Below are positions 16,896-27,089 of a DNA stretch of 64,000 nt, piece after piece (position 1 is the stretch's first letter; the number at the start of each line of letters is the position of its first letter). This stretch comes from Bradyrhizobium cosmicum. GTDB taxonomy: Bacteria > Pseudomonadota > Alphaproteobacteria > Rhizobiales > Xanthobacteraceae. Made by a program: the position numbers and the translations under genes. The stretch is taken from assembly GCF_007290395.2 (NCBI RefSeq), contig NZ_CP041656.2, positions 2,480,001 to 2,544,000 of the forward strand, in the 5' to 3' direction. Below the pieces are notes generated by a model. The model was not told the DNA's origin, did not search any database, and was given only the letters and a program-made list of their open reading frames with translations.

Positions 16896-18380
16896 ATGCC
16901 GACGCCCATTCTCGATTTCGACGCCCTCGCGCAGGCCATCTCCGATCGCACGGTGCTCTGCATCGGCGACATCATGCTGGACGAATTCGTCTATGGCGAG
17001 GTGTCCAGGATTTCGCCGGAAGCGCCGACGCCGGTCATCGTGGCCCAGCGCAGCGAGATCCATATCGGCGGCGCCGGCAATGTCGCGCGCAATATCGCCG
17101 CTCTCGGCGCGCGCTGCATCTTCGTCGGCCTCGTCGGCGAGGACGATGCCGGCAGGCAGCTCAGGGACGCGCTGGGTGAGCAGGACGGCATCGAAAGCGT
17201 GCTGGTGTGCGATCCGTCGCGGCCGACCACGCGCAAGGTCCGTTTCGTGTCCGAGCATTTCTCCACGCACATGCTGCGCGCGGATTGGGAGCAGGCTGTG
17301 CCTGCCTCCGACGACGTCGAGACGAAGCTGATCGAGGCGATCCTGCCCCAGATCGCGCGTGCCGACATCGTGCTGCTGTCCGACTACGCCAAGGGCGTGC
17401 TGACCGCGCGGGTGATCCGGCACACGATCGATGCCGCGCGAAAATCCGGCAAGTCCGTGATCGTCGATCCCAAGAGCCTGAACTGGGCGATCTATCGGGG
17501 CGCCACACTGCTCACGCCCAACCGCAAGGAATTTTCGGAGGCGACGCGCAGCCGTGCCGACACCGTGCAGAGCATCGTCGATGCCAGCGAGGACGTGATG
17601 CGGCTCGCCGATTGCGAGGCGATCCTGGTCACGCAAGGCGAGCAGGGCATGACGCTGGTGCCGCGCAGCGGAGATGCCGTTCATGTTCCGGCCTTTCCCG
17701 TCAAGGTGCGCGACGTCTCCGGTGCCGGCGATACCGTCGCAGCCGCGCTCGCGGTCTCGCTTGCCGCGGGCGCGGACTGGGATAGTGCCCTGCGCATGGC
17801 GAGTGCCGCGGCCGCCGTCGCGGTCGGCAAGCAGGGCACCGCCAGCGTGAGCGCAGCCGAGTTGCGGCGGAAGATCCTGCCGCATGCCTATCTGGCGGCC
17901 GAGGAGAAGATCGTGCTGGAGCCTGATACGCTCGACGCACAACTCGCGGAATGGAGGCGGCAGGGCCTGCGCGTCGGCTTCACCAATGGTTGTTTCGACA
18001 TCCTGCATCCCGGCCACGTCAAGGTGCTGACCGCGGCGCGCGGCGCCTGCGATCGCCTGATCGTCGGCCTCAACAGCGACGCCTCGGTGCGCCGGCTGAA
18101 GGGGGCGGAGCGACCCGTGCAGGACGAGCGTGCGCGCGCGGAAGTGCTGGCGGCGTTAGAGGCCGTCGATCTCGTCGTCATCTTCGAGGAGGACACGCCG
18201 ATCGAGCTGATCACCCGGATCAAGCCGAGCGCGCTGGTGAAGGGCGGTGACTACACCCGCGAGCAGGTGGTCGGCCACGAGGTCGTCGAGGCCGCGGGCG
18301 GAACGGTGGTTCTGGTCGACATCCTCCAGGGCTTCAGCACCACCGCGCTGGTCCATCGCGCGCGGGGCGGCGGCAAGTGA
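16896..18380 (+). CDS. hldE: Bifunctional heptose-7-phosphate kinase / heptose-1-phosphate adenylyltransferase
   Basis: A 494-residue fusion. Residues 1-320 are a PfkB-type kinase ([20 protein letters not shown]; the anion hole [13 protein letters not shown]). From about 345 on it is a nucleotidyltransferase with [18 protein letters not shown] containing the HxGH motif, and a closing [14 protein letters not shown]. It phosphorylates D-glycero-beta-D-manno-heptose 7-phosphate and then forms ADP-heptose. Both domains look intact, with normal length for HldE/RfaE. It overlaps the O-antigen ligase gene by 4 bp, indicating translational coupling. Confidence 0.94.
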   Translation: MPTPILDFDALAQAISDRTVLCIGDIMLDEFVYGEVSRISPEAPTPVIVAQRSEIHIGGAGNVARNIAALGARCIFVGLVGEDDAGRQLRDALGEQDGIESVLVCDPSRPTTRKVRFVSEHFSTHMLRADWEQAVPASDDVETKLIEAILPQIARADIVLLSDYAKGVLTARVIRHTIDAARKSGKSVIVDPKSLNWAIYRGATLLTPNRKEFSEATRSRADTVQSIVDASEDVMRLADCEAILVTQGEQGMTLVPRSGDAVHVPAFPVKVRDVSGAGDTVAAALAVSLAAGADWDSALRMASAAAAVAVGKQGTASVSAAELRRKILPHAYLAAEEKIVLEPDTLDAQLAEWRRQGLRVGFTNGCFDILHPGHVKVLTAARGACDRLIVGLNSDASVRRLKGAERPVQDERARAEVLAALEAVDLVVIFEEDTPIELITRIKPSALVKGGDYTREQVVGHEVVEAAGGTVVLVDILQGFSTTALVHRARGGGK

Positions 18381-19672
18381 CGGACCAAGTGACGACGCTT
18401 GCCAGCGAGACCACCGCCCAGATGCTGCGGCGGCGCCTGCGCAGTCCGGCAGCCTGGAGCGAGACGGTCGATCTGTTCGCGATCCTTACCGTGGCTTCGC
18501 TGCCCTGGTCGACCTCGCTCGTGGCGATCTTCAACGCTGCGTTCCTGGTCTGCATGGTGCCGTTTCTCGATGTCAGGGCATTCCTGCAATCGCTGAAGCG
18601 CCCGATCTGCGCGGCGCCGATCGCGCTGTTCCTGCTGGCATTGCTGGGGACGCTGTGGTCGGACGCGGCCTGGGGCGCGCGCCTCTATGCCGTCGGTCCG
18701 ACCGTCAAGCTGCTCGTGCTGCCCGTCCTGCTCTATCACTTCGAACGTTCGACGCGGGGACACTGGATCTACATCACCTTCCTGGTGTCCTGCGCACTGC
18801 TGTCGGTGATGTCGTGGCTGGTCGCCTTCTATCCCGGCCTGTCGCTGAGGCCCTATGACCCCCTCGAACGCGGCATCTTCGTCAAGAACTACATCGACCA
18901 GAGCCAGGAATTCACTTTGTGCGCGATCGCGCTCGCGTATCCCGTGCTGCAGCTGCTGCGCGAGAAGCGCTACTGGCTCGCAGGCTTGCTCGTGGCGCTG
19001 GCGCTGAGCTTCCTGGTCAACATGGCCTTCGTGGTGGTCTCGCGCACCGCGCTCGTCACCGTGCCCATCATGATTGCCGTGTTCGCGCTGCTTCATTTGA
19101 GCTGGCGCAGCATCGCCATCATCTCCGCGGTGTTGATCGCGGGCGCCGCCATCGCCTGGCAGGCCTCGCCGCAATTGCGGAAGACTGCCGACACGTTTTC
19201 GCGGGACTATCGGCTTTACATGCAGGAGAACGTCCCGACGTCCATGGGGGAGCGTCTCGAATATTGGCGGCACTCGATCAAGTTCTTCGTGCAGGCTCCG
19301 CTTATGGGCCACGGCACCGGCTCCTCGCAGGGACTATTCGAGCGGGCCTCCAAAGACCCCTCATGGGTTCAAGGCGTCAGGGTGTTTCCGAATCCGCATA
19401 ACCAGACGCTGCACGTCGCGGTGCAGTGGGGCGTTATCGGCGTCTTCGTTCTCTACGCGATCTGGATCAGTCATTTCCTGCTGTTTCGCGGCGACGGCTT
19501 TGCCGAGTGGATCGGCCTGCTGGTCGTGGTCCAGAACGTCTTCACCTCGCTGTTCAACTCCCACCTGTTCGATTTCCACGAGGGCTGGATGTACGTCATC
19601 GGCGTCGGCGTCGCCGGGGGCATGGTGATCCGGGCGCAGCGGGCGTCGGCGAAACCCGAATCGGGTTCCTGA
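18377..19672 (+). CDS. O-antigen ligase (WaaL-like) membrane protein
   Basis: A 431-residue polytopic inner-membrane protein with about ten hydrophobic helices. The periplasmic segment near 320-345 contains [19 protein letters not shown], where the PHN-x4-H motif matches the catalytic loop of Wzy_C/WaaL O-antigen ligases that join O-antigen to lipid A-core. The operon position after hldDE and before a WbpM-like gene supports this. A polymerase (Wzy) has a similar fold and cannot be fully excluded. It starts with GTG 18377, inside the hldE stop. Confidence 0.82.
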   Translation: MTDQVTTLASETTAQMLRRRLRSPAAWSETVDLFAILTVASLPWSTSLVAIFNAAFLVCMVPFLDVRAFLQSLKRPICAAPIALFLLALLGTLWSDAAWGARLYAVGPTVKLLVLPVLLYHFERSTRGHWIYITFLVSCALLSVMSWLVAFYPGLSLRPYDPLERGIFVKNYIDQSQEFTLCAIALAYPVLQLLREKRYWLAGLLVALALSFLVNMAFVVVSRTALVTVPIMIAVFALLHLSWRSIAIISAVLIAGAAIAWQASPQLRKTADTFSRDYRLYMQENVPTSMGERLEYWRHSIKFFVQAPLMGHGTGSSQGLFERASKDPSWVQGVRVFPNPHNQTLHVAVQWGVIGVFVLYAIWISHFLLFRGDGFAEWIGLLVVVQNVFTSLFNSHLFDFHEGWMYVIGVGVAGGMVIRAQRASAKPESGS

Positions 19673-19818
19673 GCGGCCGGCAAGTCCATGTTGAGAGTCC
19701 TGTGCCGGAAAGTCCTTTGCCGCAGGTCTCGGGCCGGCGTCTTGTGCTGGCGGTTCTTGCCGAGATGGGCTATCAGCGCGGTCAGGTTGCACCTAACTGG
19801 ATTTTCATCGGTCGGCGG

Positions 19819-21732
19819 ATGACGCGTCTCTCGCATCTCACCTTGCGTAATTTCTTGATTGCGCTCCACGACCTCCTGGCGACCACGGCGGCGCTGTTTG
19901 CCGCCTTCTATATCCGCTTCGAGGGCGGCGAGGGCTTCTACGACCGCCTGCCGCTGCTGTTCCAGATCCTGCCCTACTTCCTCGCGTTCAGCGTGGTCGT
20001 GTTTTTCGTCTTCAACCTGACCACGACGAAATGGCGCTTCATCTCGCTGCCGGACGCGCTGAACATCATCCGCGTCGCGAGCGTGCTGACGGTCGCGCTG
20101 CTCGTGCTCGATTACGTCTTCGTCGCCCCTAACGTTCGCGGCGCCTTCTTCCTCGGCAAGGTGACCATCGTCCTCTACTGGTTCCTCGAGATCAGCCTGC
20201 TCAGCGCGTTGCGCATGACCTACCGCTACTTCCGCTATACACGGGTGCGGCGTCATGCGCGGACCGAAGATGCCGCGCCGACGCTGCTGATCGGCCGCGC
20301 CGCGGACGCCGAGGTGCTGCTCCGCGGCATCGAGAGCGGTGCGATCAAGCGCATCTGGCCGGTCGGCATGCTGTCGCCGTCGAGCTCGGATCGCGGCCAG
20401 CTCATCCGCAACGTGCCGGTGCTGGGCGACATCGATGATATCGAAGACGTCATCGCCGACTTCGCCAAGCGCAACAAGCCGATCGCGCGCCTCGTCATGA
20501 CGCCGTCGGCGTTCGAGCCGGACGCGCGTCCGGAATCGATCCTGATGCGGGCGCGCAAGCTCGGGGTGATCGTCAACCGCATGCCCTCGCTCGAGAGCGG
20601 TGACACGCCGCGCCTCACAGCCGTCGCGGTCGAGGACCTCCTGCTGCGGCCGAGCGAGAAGATCGACTATGCGCGCCTCGAAGCCCTGATCAGGGGCAAG
20701 GCGGTGATCGTCACCGGCGGCGGCGGCTCGATCGGCTCCGAGATCTGCGAGCGCGTCGTCGCGTTTGGCGCCGCGCGCCTGCTGATCGTGGAAAATTCCG
20801 AGCCGGCCCTCTACGCCGTCACGGAAGCGCTCGCCGCGCAGGGCGCCGCGGCCGCGATCGAAGGGCGGATCGCCGACATCCGCGACCGCGAACGCATCAT
20901 GCGCCTGATGGCCGAGTTCAAGCCGGACATCGTGTTCCATGCCGCCGCGCTCAAGCATGTGCCGATCCTCGAGCGCGACTGGAGTGAGGGCGTCAAGACC
21001 AACATCTTCGGCTCGATCAACGTGGCCGATGCAGCGCACAACGCCGGCGCCGAAGCCATGGTGATGATCTCGACCGACAAGGCGATTGAGCCGGTCTCGA
21101 TGCTCGGCCTCACCAAGCGTTTCGCCGAGATGTACTGCCAGGCGCTCGATCATGACCTCGCGGCAGCGAGCGGTGGCGCCAGGCCGGCAATGCGGCTGAT
21201 CTCGGTGCGATTCGGCAATGTGCTGGCGTCGAACGGTTCGGTGGTGCCGAAGTTCAAGGCCCAGATCGAGGCCGGCGGCCCCGTGACGGTGACGCATCCC
21301 GACATGGTCCGCTACTTCATGACGATCCGCGAGGCCTGCGACCTCGTCATCACGGCGGCGACGCACGCGCTCGGTACGCAGCGTCCGGACGTCTCGGTCT
21401 ACGTGCTCAACATGGGCCAGCCCGTGAAGATCGTCGACCTTGCCGAGCGCATGATCCGCCTCTCGGGCCTGCAGCCCGGCTACGATATCGAGATCGTGTT
21501 CACGGGCATGCGGCCGGGCGAGCGCCTGCACGAGATCCTGTTCGCCTCCGAGGAGCCGACCCGCGAGATAGGCGTCGCCGGGATCATGGCCGCGCAGCCG
21601 AACGAGCCGCCGATGCAGACTCTGCGCAAGTGGATCGTCGCGCTGGAGCAGGCGATCGCGCGCGACGATCGGGCCACGATCAGGACCATCCTGAAGGACG
21701 CGGTTCCGGAATTCGGGTCGACCGCGGCCTGA
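19819..21732 (+). CDS. WbpM/CapD-like nucleotide-sugar 4,6-dehydratase
   Basis: A 637-residue membrane protein from ATG 19819 (MTRLSHLTLRNFL). Four transmembrane helices fill residues 1-130. A first Rossmann-like region follows, then the catalytic domain with VTGGGGSIGSEI near 298-309 and STDKAIEPVSMLGLTKRFAE, in which the usual YxxxK tyrosine is replaced by Met, the hallmark of the WbpM/FlaA1 dehydratases. It probably converts UDP-GlcNAc to the 4-keto-6-deoxy sugar, entry to QuiNAc, FucNAc or bacillosamine residues. It follows the O-antigen ligase and is 2 bp from the next glycosyltransferase gene. Confidence 0.9.
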   Translation: MTRLSHLTLRNFLIALHDLLATTAALFAAFYIRFEGGEGFYDRLPLLFQILPYFLAFSVVVFFVFNLTTTKWRFISLPDALNIIRVASVLTVALLVLDYVFVAPNVRGAFFLGKVTIVLYWFLEISLLSALRMTYRYFRYTRVRRHARTEDAAPTLLIGRAADAEVLLRGIESGAIKRIWPVGMLSPSSSDRGQLIRNVPVLGDIDDIEDVIADFAKRNKPIARLVMTPSAFEPDARPESILMRARKLGVIVNRMPSLESGDTPRLTAVAVEDLLLRPSEKIDYARLEALIRGKAVIVTGGGGSIGSEICERVVAFGAARLLIVENSEPALYAVTEALAAQGAAAAIEGRIADIRDRERIMRLMAEFKPDIVFHAAALKHVPILERDWSEGVKTNIFGSINVADAAHNAGAEAMVMISTDKAIEPVSMLGLTKRFAEMYCQALDHDLAAASGGARPAMRLISVRFGNVLASNGSVVPKFKAQIEAGGPVTVTHPDMVRYFMTIREACDLVITAATHALGTQRPDVSVYVLNMGQPVKIVDLAERMIRLSGLQPGYDIEIVFTGMRPGERLHEILFASEEPTREIGVAGIMAAQPNEPPMQTLRKWIVALEQAIARDDRATIRTILKDAVPEFGSTAA

Positions 21733-21734
21733 CC

Positions 21735-22967
21735 ATGCAGTCCCAAGACAAGATCGCTGGCAAGATCGTCGTCGCGAGCCAGCACTATCCGCCGGATACC
21801 AGCACGACCGCCGCGATCATGGCCGAGATCGCCTGTCGTCTTGCCGAGCGGCACGAGGTCGTCGTGCTGTCGGGCTGGCCTGGTGCACTGCCGGCCTCGC
21901 ACACCGGTCCGGGCAAGCCGCGCGTCGTTGCGATCAGGAACCGGATGGCGGGAAAGGCAGCGCTGGTGCGGCGCGGCGCCTCCGAGCTGCTGTTCGCGGC
22001 GCGCACGTTCATCGCGCTGGTCCGGGAGCTCAAGGCGGGGGACGTCGTGCTCACCGTCACCGCGCCGTTCATGCTGCCTTATGCCGTTGCCGCGGCGGCA
22101 TGGCTCAAGGGCGCGCGCTCGGCGCTGATCCTGCACGACCTCTTTCCCGACGTGCTGGTGATGGCGGGCCTCCTGAAGCCGGGTTCGATCGTGACGAGGA
22201 CGATGCGTGCCGCCAACAGCCTCATGTTCCGCGCGCTCGACGCCGTCATCACCATCGGCCGCGACGCCGAGGGGCCGCTGCTGAGCTACTCGGGCATGAC
22301 GCCCAGCAAGATCCGTTTCATTCCGAACTGGGCGACGCTCGTGCCTGGTCCGCGTCCGCTGTCACCGGACAATCCGTTCCGCAAGGCCATCCCTGGGCGT
22401 TTCGTCGTCGGCCTGTCGGGCAATCTCGGCTTCACCCATGATCCGGAGATCGTGTTCGAGGCGGCGCGTCTTCTCGAGGACGAGCCGGACATCCACTTCC
22501 TGCTGTCCGGCTGGGGCATCGGCTTCGAGCGGCTGAAGCAGTTGCAGGCCGCAGCAAACCTCTCCAATGTCTCCTTCGTGCCGCGCGTCGCGGATGCCGA
22601 GCTCGAGGCGTTCCTGGCGGCGGCCAATCTCTGGATCATTCCGTACCGGAAGGACGTGGCGGGGGTGTCGGTGCCGAGCCGGTTCTACAATCTGCTGGCG
22701 GTCGGCCGTCCCGTGCTGCTGGTCTCCGAGCCAGACGCCGAGGCGGCCTTGACCGTGGTGGAGAACGGGCTCGGCGCTGTCGTGACGCCGGGCCGCGCCG
22801 ATCAGCTCGCAGACGCGATTCGTGCGGCGGCCCGTTCCGACGACGGTGCGATCGCGGCACGCGCGGTGAAGGCGGCCGCGCGATACGACCGGACCGTGGC
22901 GATGGACGCCTATGCCGGCCTGATCGACGAATTGTTGCGCAACCCGAACCTTTCGGAGCGGCGATGA
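21735..22967 (+). CDS. GT4 glycosyltransferase, WcaI-like
   Basis: A 410-residue glycosyltransferase from ATG 21735. The N-terminal half starts KIVVASQHYPPDTSTTAAIM, as in WcaI-type enzymes, with LILHDLFPDVLVMAGLL. The C-terminal half has FVVGLSGNLGFTHDPEIVFEA and the donor-site region VAGVSVPSRFYNLLAVGRP, the variant seen in this subfamily instead of the classical EGFGLxxLEA motif. It overlaps the next gene (ATGA, 4 bp). It presumably extends the O-antigen or another exopolysaccharide on the cytoplasmic side; donor and acceptor are unknown. Confidence 0.85.
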   Translation: MQSQDKIAGKIVVASQHYPPDTSTTAAIMAEIACRLAERHEVVVLSGWPGALPASHTGPGKPRVVAIRNRMAGKAALVRRGASELLFAARTFIALVRELKAGDVVLTVTAPFMLPYAVAAAAWLKGARSALILHDLFPDVLVMAGLLKPGSIVTRTMRAANSLMFRALDAVITIGRDAEGPLLSYSGMTPSKIRFIPNWATLVPGPRPLSPDNPFRKAIPGRFVVGLSGNLGFTHDPEIVFEAARLLEDEPDIHFLLSGWGIGFERLKQLQAAANLSNVSFVPRVADAELEAFLAAANLWIIPYRKDVAGVSVPSRFYNLLAVGRPVLLVSEPDAEAALTVVENGLGAVVTPGRADQLADAIRAAARSDDGAIAARAVKAAARYDRTVAMDAYAGLIDELLRNPNLSERR

Positions 22968-23911
22968 GCGAGCGCAAACCGGTCGTGCTGGTGACGGGAG
23001 CGAGCGGCTTCGTCGGCCGTCACGTCGCGCCTGCGCTGGCGCGCGAGGGATGGTCGGTGCGCCGTGCGGTTCGCAGTCCGGAAGGCCTCGACGACGAGGT
23101 CGTGATCGAATCGATCGGCCCGGAGACGGATTGGAGCGCCGCGCTCGAGGGCGTCGAGGCCGTCGTCCATCTCGCCGCGCGCGTGCATCACAAGCACGAG
23201 GAGCACGCGGTCCAGCTCTACCGAAACGTCAACATCGCCGGCACGCTGCATCTGGCGCGCTCCGCGGCGACGGCCGGCGTGCGCCAGTTCATATTCGTCA
23301 GCACCGTCCTGGTGCACGGCCGCAGCAATGAAGGCCGCGCACCGTTCAGCGAGGACGACATCCTGACGCCGCGCGGCCTCTACGGCATGTCCAAGGCGGC
23401 AGCCGAGGCGGGACTGAAGACGCTGGCGCGCGACAGCGACATGAATATCTCGGTGATCCGGCCGCCGCTGGTCTACGGCGCAGGCGCCAAGGGCAATTTC
23501 GCGCTGCTGACGCGCGCGGTGAGCCTCGGGCTGCCGCTGCCCTTTGGCGCGATCCACAATCAGCGGGCCTTCCTCGCCGTGCAGAACCTCTCCTCGTTCA
23601 TCGCGCGCCGGCTCGCTCATCCCGACACGGCGAGCAATTTCGAGATCTTTCTGGTGGCCGACAGGGAGCAGGTCTCGACGCCTGAGTTCATCGAGCGGCT
23701 GGCGAAGGCGGCCGGCAAGAACTCGCGGCTATTCGGCATGCCGCCGAACCTGCTCAGCACGCTGCTGAGCGTGATGGGCCGGCAGGACACCCATGACAGC
23801 CTGATCGGCTCGCTGGAGCTCAACATCTCCAAGGCGATTGCGACGGGGTGGCAGCCGCAGGTCTCTCTCGATGAAGGCCTGCGGCTCGCGCTGTCGGTTC
23901 AGGACGCCTGA
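22964..23911 (+). CDS. NAD-dependent sugar-nucleotide epimerase/reductase
   Basis: A 315-residue extended SDR beginning PVVLVTGASGFVGRHVAPAL. The catalytic triad region is FVSTVLVHG and LYGMSKAAAEAGL (YxxxK). FGAIHNQRAFLAVQNLSSFI matches the subfamily that reduces the 4-keto product of WbpM-type enzymes (WbpV/WbpK/Fnl-like). It follows the WbpM-like dehydratase and one glycosyltransferase in the same operon, so formation of UDP-QuiNAc or UDP-FucNAc is a reasonable guess. It ends in a 13-bp convergent overlap with the WecA-like gene. Confidence 0.83.
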   Translation: MSERKPVVLVTGASGFVGRHVAPALAREGWSVRRAVRSPEGLDDEVVIESIGPETDWSAALEGVEAVVHLAARVHHKHEEHAVQLYRNVNIAGTLHLARSAATAGVRQFIFVSTVLVHGRSNEGRAPFSEDDILTPRGLYGMSKAAAEAGLKTLARDSDMNISVIRPPLVYGAGAKGNFALLTRAVSLGLPLPFGAIHNQRAFLAVQNLSSFIARRLAHPDTASNFEIFLVADREQVSTPEFIERLAKAAGKNSRLFGMPPNLLSTLLSVMGRQDTHDSLIGSLELNISKAIATGWQPQVSLDEGLRLALSVQDA

Positions 23912-24918
23912 GGGCGCGAGAACCGTCGCAGCACGAAGCTGATCGCGGACGCGCCGGCGAGCACCGCGACGATCGTGATCGCCGTCGAGCCCGCGCGAAC
24001 GGTGACGATGGCAAGCATCGCCAGCCATAGATTGAGCGCGAACACCTCGCCGATCACGCGCGGGACCGTGAAGCCGTTGTCGGTGGCGCGCTGATAGAAA
24101 TGCGAGCGATGCGCCGACCAGAACTGCTCGCGCCTGAGGATGCGGCGAAACAGCGTGATGGTGGCATCCACGAGGTAGTAGCCGGGCAGCAGCAGCGCCG
24201 CGGCGGGCTGTCCGTGCCAGGCCAGCTCCAGCAGGCACCAGCCGAGCAGGAGGCCGATCGGCAGGCTGCCGACATCGCCCAAGAAAACCTTCGCGAGCGG
24301 CTTGTTGAACGGCACAAAGCCGAGCATGGCGCCGCACAGCGCCGTGGCGATCAGCACCGCCGGCCATGACAAGTCCCCGAGCCACCCGAGCAGCAGCAGC
24401 GCCGCGGTGACCGGCACCACTTCCGCCACCGTCATCAGGTCGAGCCCGTCCATGAAATTGACGAGGTTCACGAACCAGATGCCGGCGAGCAGGATGAGGC
24501 CGCGCTCCAGCACCAGCGGCAGCGCTGGCACGATGCGCGCGGTCTCGGGCGCGGCGAACACGACCGCGCCGACGCAGGCTGCTTGCAGCAGGAGCCGCAC
24601 CAGCACCGGCAGCGACACGATGTCGTCGGCGAATCCGACCAGCGCGATCACGATCGTCGCGATGACCAGCGCCGGAGGGATCGCGGCGTTGGCCCAGGCC
24701 CCCCAGACGGATGCGACCAGCAGCGTCGCTGATATCACCGCGATGCCGGCGCCCTGCGGGGTCGGGATGCGATGCGAGGATCGCGCGTTGGGCCGCGCCA
24801 GCGCGTAACGCTGGAGCAGGGGACGGCTGCTCCAGGTGACGACGGCCGAGATCAGCGCGGCGATCGCAACGGCAAGCAGCGACGGCACGATGGCGACAGC
24901 GTCGCTGGCCGGGTTCAC
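23899..24918 (-). CDS. Polyprenyl-phosphate sugar-1-phosphate transferase (WbpL/WecA-like)
   Basis: About 339 residues from GTG 24918, with ten or eleven hydrophobic helices. Signature loops: RPNARSSHRIPTPQGAGIAV, the Asp pair in LVGFADDIVSLPV, FVNLVNFMDGLDLMTV, VFLGDVGSLPIGLLLG, and the basic REQFWSAHRSHFYQRATD loop near the C-terminus. These define the WecA/MraY/WbpL superfamily, which starts O-antigen synthesis by transferring a HexNAc-phosphate to undecaprenyl phosphate. The GTGA start/stop overlap shows coupling to the upstream LPG-synthase-like gene. The neighbouring WbpM and reductase would make a fitting QuiNAc or FucNAc donor. Confidence 0.9.
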   Translation of the reverse strand: MNPASDAVAIVPSLLAVAIAALISAVVTWSSRPLLQRYALARPNARSSHRIPTPQGAGIAVISATLLVASVWGAWANAAIPPALVIATIVIALVGFADDIVSLPVLVRLLLQAACVGAVVFAAPETARIVPALPLVLERGLILLAGIWFVNLVNFMDGLDLMTVAEVVPVTAALLLLGWLGDLSWPAVLIATALCGAMLGFVPFNKPLAKVFLGDVGSLPIGLLLGWCLLELAWHGQPAAALLLPGYYLVDATITLFRRILRREQFWSAHRSHFYQRATDNGFTVPRVIGEVFALNLWLAMLAIVTVRAGSTAITIVAVLAGASAISFVLRRFSRPQAS

Positions 24919-25874
24919 TCCGGCACTCCGAGCGGCGCCGAGCCCTGCGCGGCTTTCTCCGCGCTGAGGATCCAGACCAGGCCGCCGACCGCGCCGACGA
25001 TGAAGGAGACCGCGCCGAACAGCAGCGAGATGTTGACGCCTTCGTTGGGTGCGAGCCCGGCGAAGCCGAAGGCCAGGCCCATGGTCGCCTCGCGCACGCC
25101 CCAGCCGGCGATCGAGATCGGCATCAGGGTGATCAGCATGACCGGCGGAAGCAGCTGGAAGATCTGGCCAAAGCTGACCGGCGCCGCGATCGACTGCACC
25201 ACGCACCAGCCGATGACGACCGCGAGCACGTGAACGAGCAACGACAGGATCGCGATGACGGGGCCGCGCCTTGCGTCGAAGATCACGCGGTTGGCGATCA
25301 CGGCGCAGGCGTGGATGTGATGGGTGGCCCACCAGGTCTTCAGCCACGGCCATTTCAGCGCGCCGAAGACCAGGAAGCCGAGGCCGCCCGCGAGCGCGGC
25401 GAAGTCCACCAGCAGCAGTGCCGAGCGTCCGTGCGGATCGGTGATCAGCTCGTAGCTCCAGGGCAGGCTCGCGACGATGAGAATCGCGAGCGCGACGAGG
25501 CCGATCGCGCGATCGACGAAGATGGAGTAGGTGGCCGCGCGCCATCCGGCGCCGGCGCGCGCGACCAGCCAGAGCCGGACCGCATCGCCGCCGATCGCGG
25601 ACGGCAGGGTCTGGTTGAAGAACGCGCCGATCACGTTGTAGCGCATGGCGCGGGAAAGCTCGAGCGGCGCGCCGCATTCGGCGCTGATCTCGCGCCAGCG
25701 CAACACGCCGACGAAGATTTGCAGGAACGTGACCGCGATCGCCATGGCGATCCAGAACAGGCTGGTCGCTGTGAAGCGCGAGAACAGCTCGGACAGATCG
25801 ACCTTGCGCAGCGCCAGATAGAGCAGCGCGCCGGAAATCAGGATTTTGGCCGTCGACAGCAGGATTCGGCGCAT
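24915..25874 (-). CDS. Flippase-like membrane protein (LPG_synthase_TM family)
   Basis: A 319-residue polytopic protein starting at ATG 25874 (MRRILLSTAKILISGALLYL) after GGGCGAG. Characteristic segments are FNQTLPSAIGGDAVRLWLVA and PISIAGWGVREATMGL, shared by the lysylphosphatidylglycerol-synthase transmembrane family (PF03706), also called UPF0104/AglD-like. No aminoacyl-transferase domain is attached. Such stand-alone proteins in polysaccharide loci are suspected of glycolipid handling. It lies upstream of, and overlaps by 4 bp, the WbpL-like gene. Confidence 0.82.
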   Translation of the reverse strand: MRRILLSTAKILISGALLYLALRKVDLSELFSRFTATSLFWIAMAIAVTFLQIFVGVLRWREISAECGAPLELSRAMRYNVIGAFFNQTLPSAIGGDAVRLWLVARAGAGWRAATYSIFVDRAIGLVALAILIVASLPWSYELITDPHGRSALLLVDFAALAGGLGFLVFGALKWPWLKTWWATHHIHACAVIANRVIFDARRGPVIAILSLLVHVLAVVIGWCVVQSIAAPVSFGQIFQLLPPVMLITLMPISIAGWGVREATMGLAFGFAGLAPNEGVNISLLFGAVSFIVGAVGGLVWILSAEKAAQGSAPLGVPE

Positions 25875-26098
25875 CTCGCCCGCATGAACAGGGTTTGCGA
25901 AGATTTGAGGCAACCCGACGCGAGGCGCCGAATTAGGCCGCTTTGGTATGGTTTTGGCGTCGATCTTGCAATAGCGGTGTCGAGGAGCGGTCATGAACCG
26001 CCGATATGACGGGCCGCGGGCTATTGTGCCCCCCTCGATGCGGCGGCTAAACAGGCGCCGCGGGCGCAGGATCGGGTTTGGAGGCCCTCGGGAACAGG

Positions 26099-27088
26099 AT
26101 GACGGATCAGGCGATTTTGGTCACGGGTGCGGCCGGCTTCATCGGCTTTCACGTCGCCCGGCAGCTGCTCGCCGAAGGCCGGACCGTCGTCGGGCTGGAC
26201 AATCTCAACAGCTATTACGATCCCGCGCTGAAACGGGACCGGCTGGAACTGTTGCGCGACGATTCCCGCTTTTCGTTCGTCAAGGCCGATCTCGCCGACC
26301 GCGAGGCGATCGCCGCGCTGTTCGCGCGGCACGGATTCACTGAGGTCGTGCATCTCGCGGCCCAGGCCGGCGTGCGCTACTCGATCGAGCAGCCGCAGGC
26401 TTATGCCGATTCCAATCTCCAGGGCTTTCTCAACGTGCTGGAGGGCTGCCGCCGCAACGGCTGTCGTCATCTCGTCTACGCCTCGTCATCCTCCGTTTAT
26501 GGCGCCAACACTAAACTGCCATTTGCCGTGCAGGATCGGACCGACCATCCCGTGAGTTTCTACGCCGCGACCAAGAAGGCGAACGAGGTGATGGCGCAGT
26601 CCTACAGCCATCTCTACCGGCTGCCGGTCACTGCTTTGCGCTTCTTCACCATCTATGGCCCGTGGGGACGGCCCGATATGGCCCTGTTTCTGTTCGCGAA
26701 TGCCATCATGGCGGGCAAGCCGATCCGGCTCTTTAACCATGGCCGGATGCGCCGCGACTTCACCTATATTGACGACGTCACCCGTGTAGTATCCAAGCTG
26801 GTCGATCGGGTGCCCGCGGATGACCCGGCTGCCGCAAATGCGCCGTCTAAGGTCTACAATGTCGGTAATCACCACCCGGAAGAGCTGATGCATGTCGTCG
26901 GACTTCTGGAGCAGGAGCTGGGTCGGACGGCAATCAAAGAATTGCTGCCGATGCAGCCGGGAGACGTCTTGGAAACGTTCGCGGATGTCGAGGATCTGAT
27001 GCGCGACACCGGCTTTGCGCCGTCAACGCCGATCGCGCACGGGGTTGGTAATTTTGTCACCTGGTATCGGGACTACTTCAAGGTTTGA
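26099..27088 (+). CDS. UDP-glucuronate 4-epimerase (LpsL-like)
   Basis: A 329-residue extended SDR from ATG 26099 (preceded by GGAACAGG). TGAAGFIG is at 9-16. GLDNLNSYYDPALKRDRL is diagnostic of UDP-GlcA epimerases, as are AAQAGVRYSIEQPQAYADSN, FYAATKKANE (YxxxK) and FFTIYGPWGRPDMALFLF. It makes UDP-galacturonate, a common rhizobial LPS sugar. It diverges from the flippase-like gene and precedes manC by one base. A TTG at 26078 in frame would add seven residues, but the spacing favours 26099. Confidence 0.93.
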   Translation: MTDQAILVTGAAGFIGFHVARQLLAEGRTVVGLDNLNSYYDPALKRDRLELLRDDSRFSFVKADLADREAIAALFARHGFTEVVHLAAQAGVRYSIEQPQAYADSNLQGFLNVLEGCRRNGCRHLVYASSSSVYGANTKLPFAVQDRTDHPVSFYAATKKANEVMAQSYSHLYRLPVTALRFFTIYGPWGRPDMALFLFANAIMAGKPIRLFNHGRMRRDFTYIDDVTRVVSKLVDRVPADDPAAANAPSKVYNVGNHHPEELMHVVGLLEQELGRTAIKELLPMQPGDVLETFADVEDLMRDTGFAPSTPIAHGVGNFVTWYRDYFKV

Positions 27089-27089
27089 A

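Noticed and set aside
19471..21531. 686-codon minus-strand frame opposite the WbpM-like gene
   Set aside because: Low-complexity Asp/His/Arg-rich shadow without motifs.
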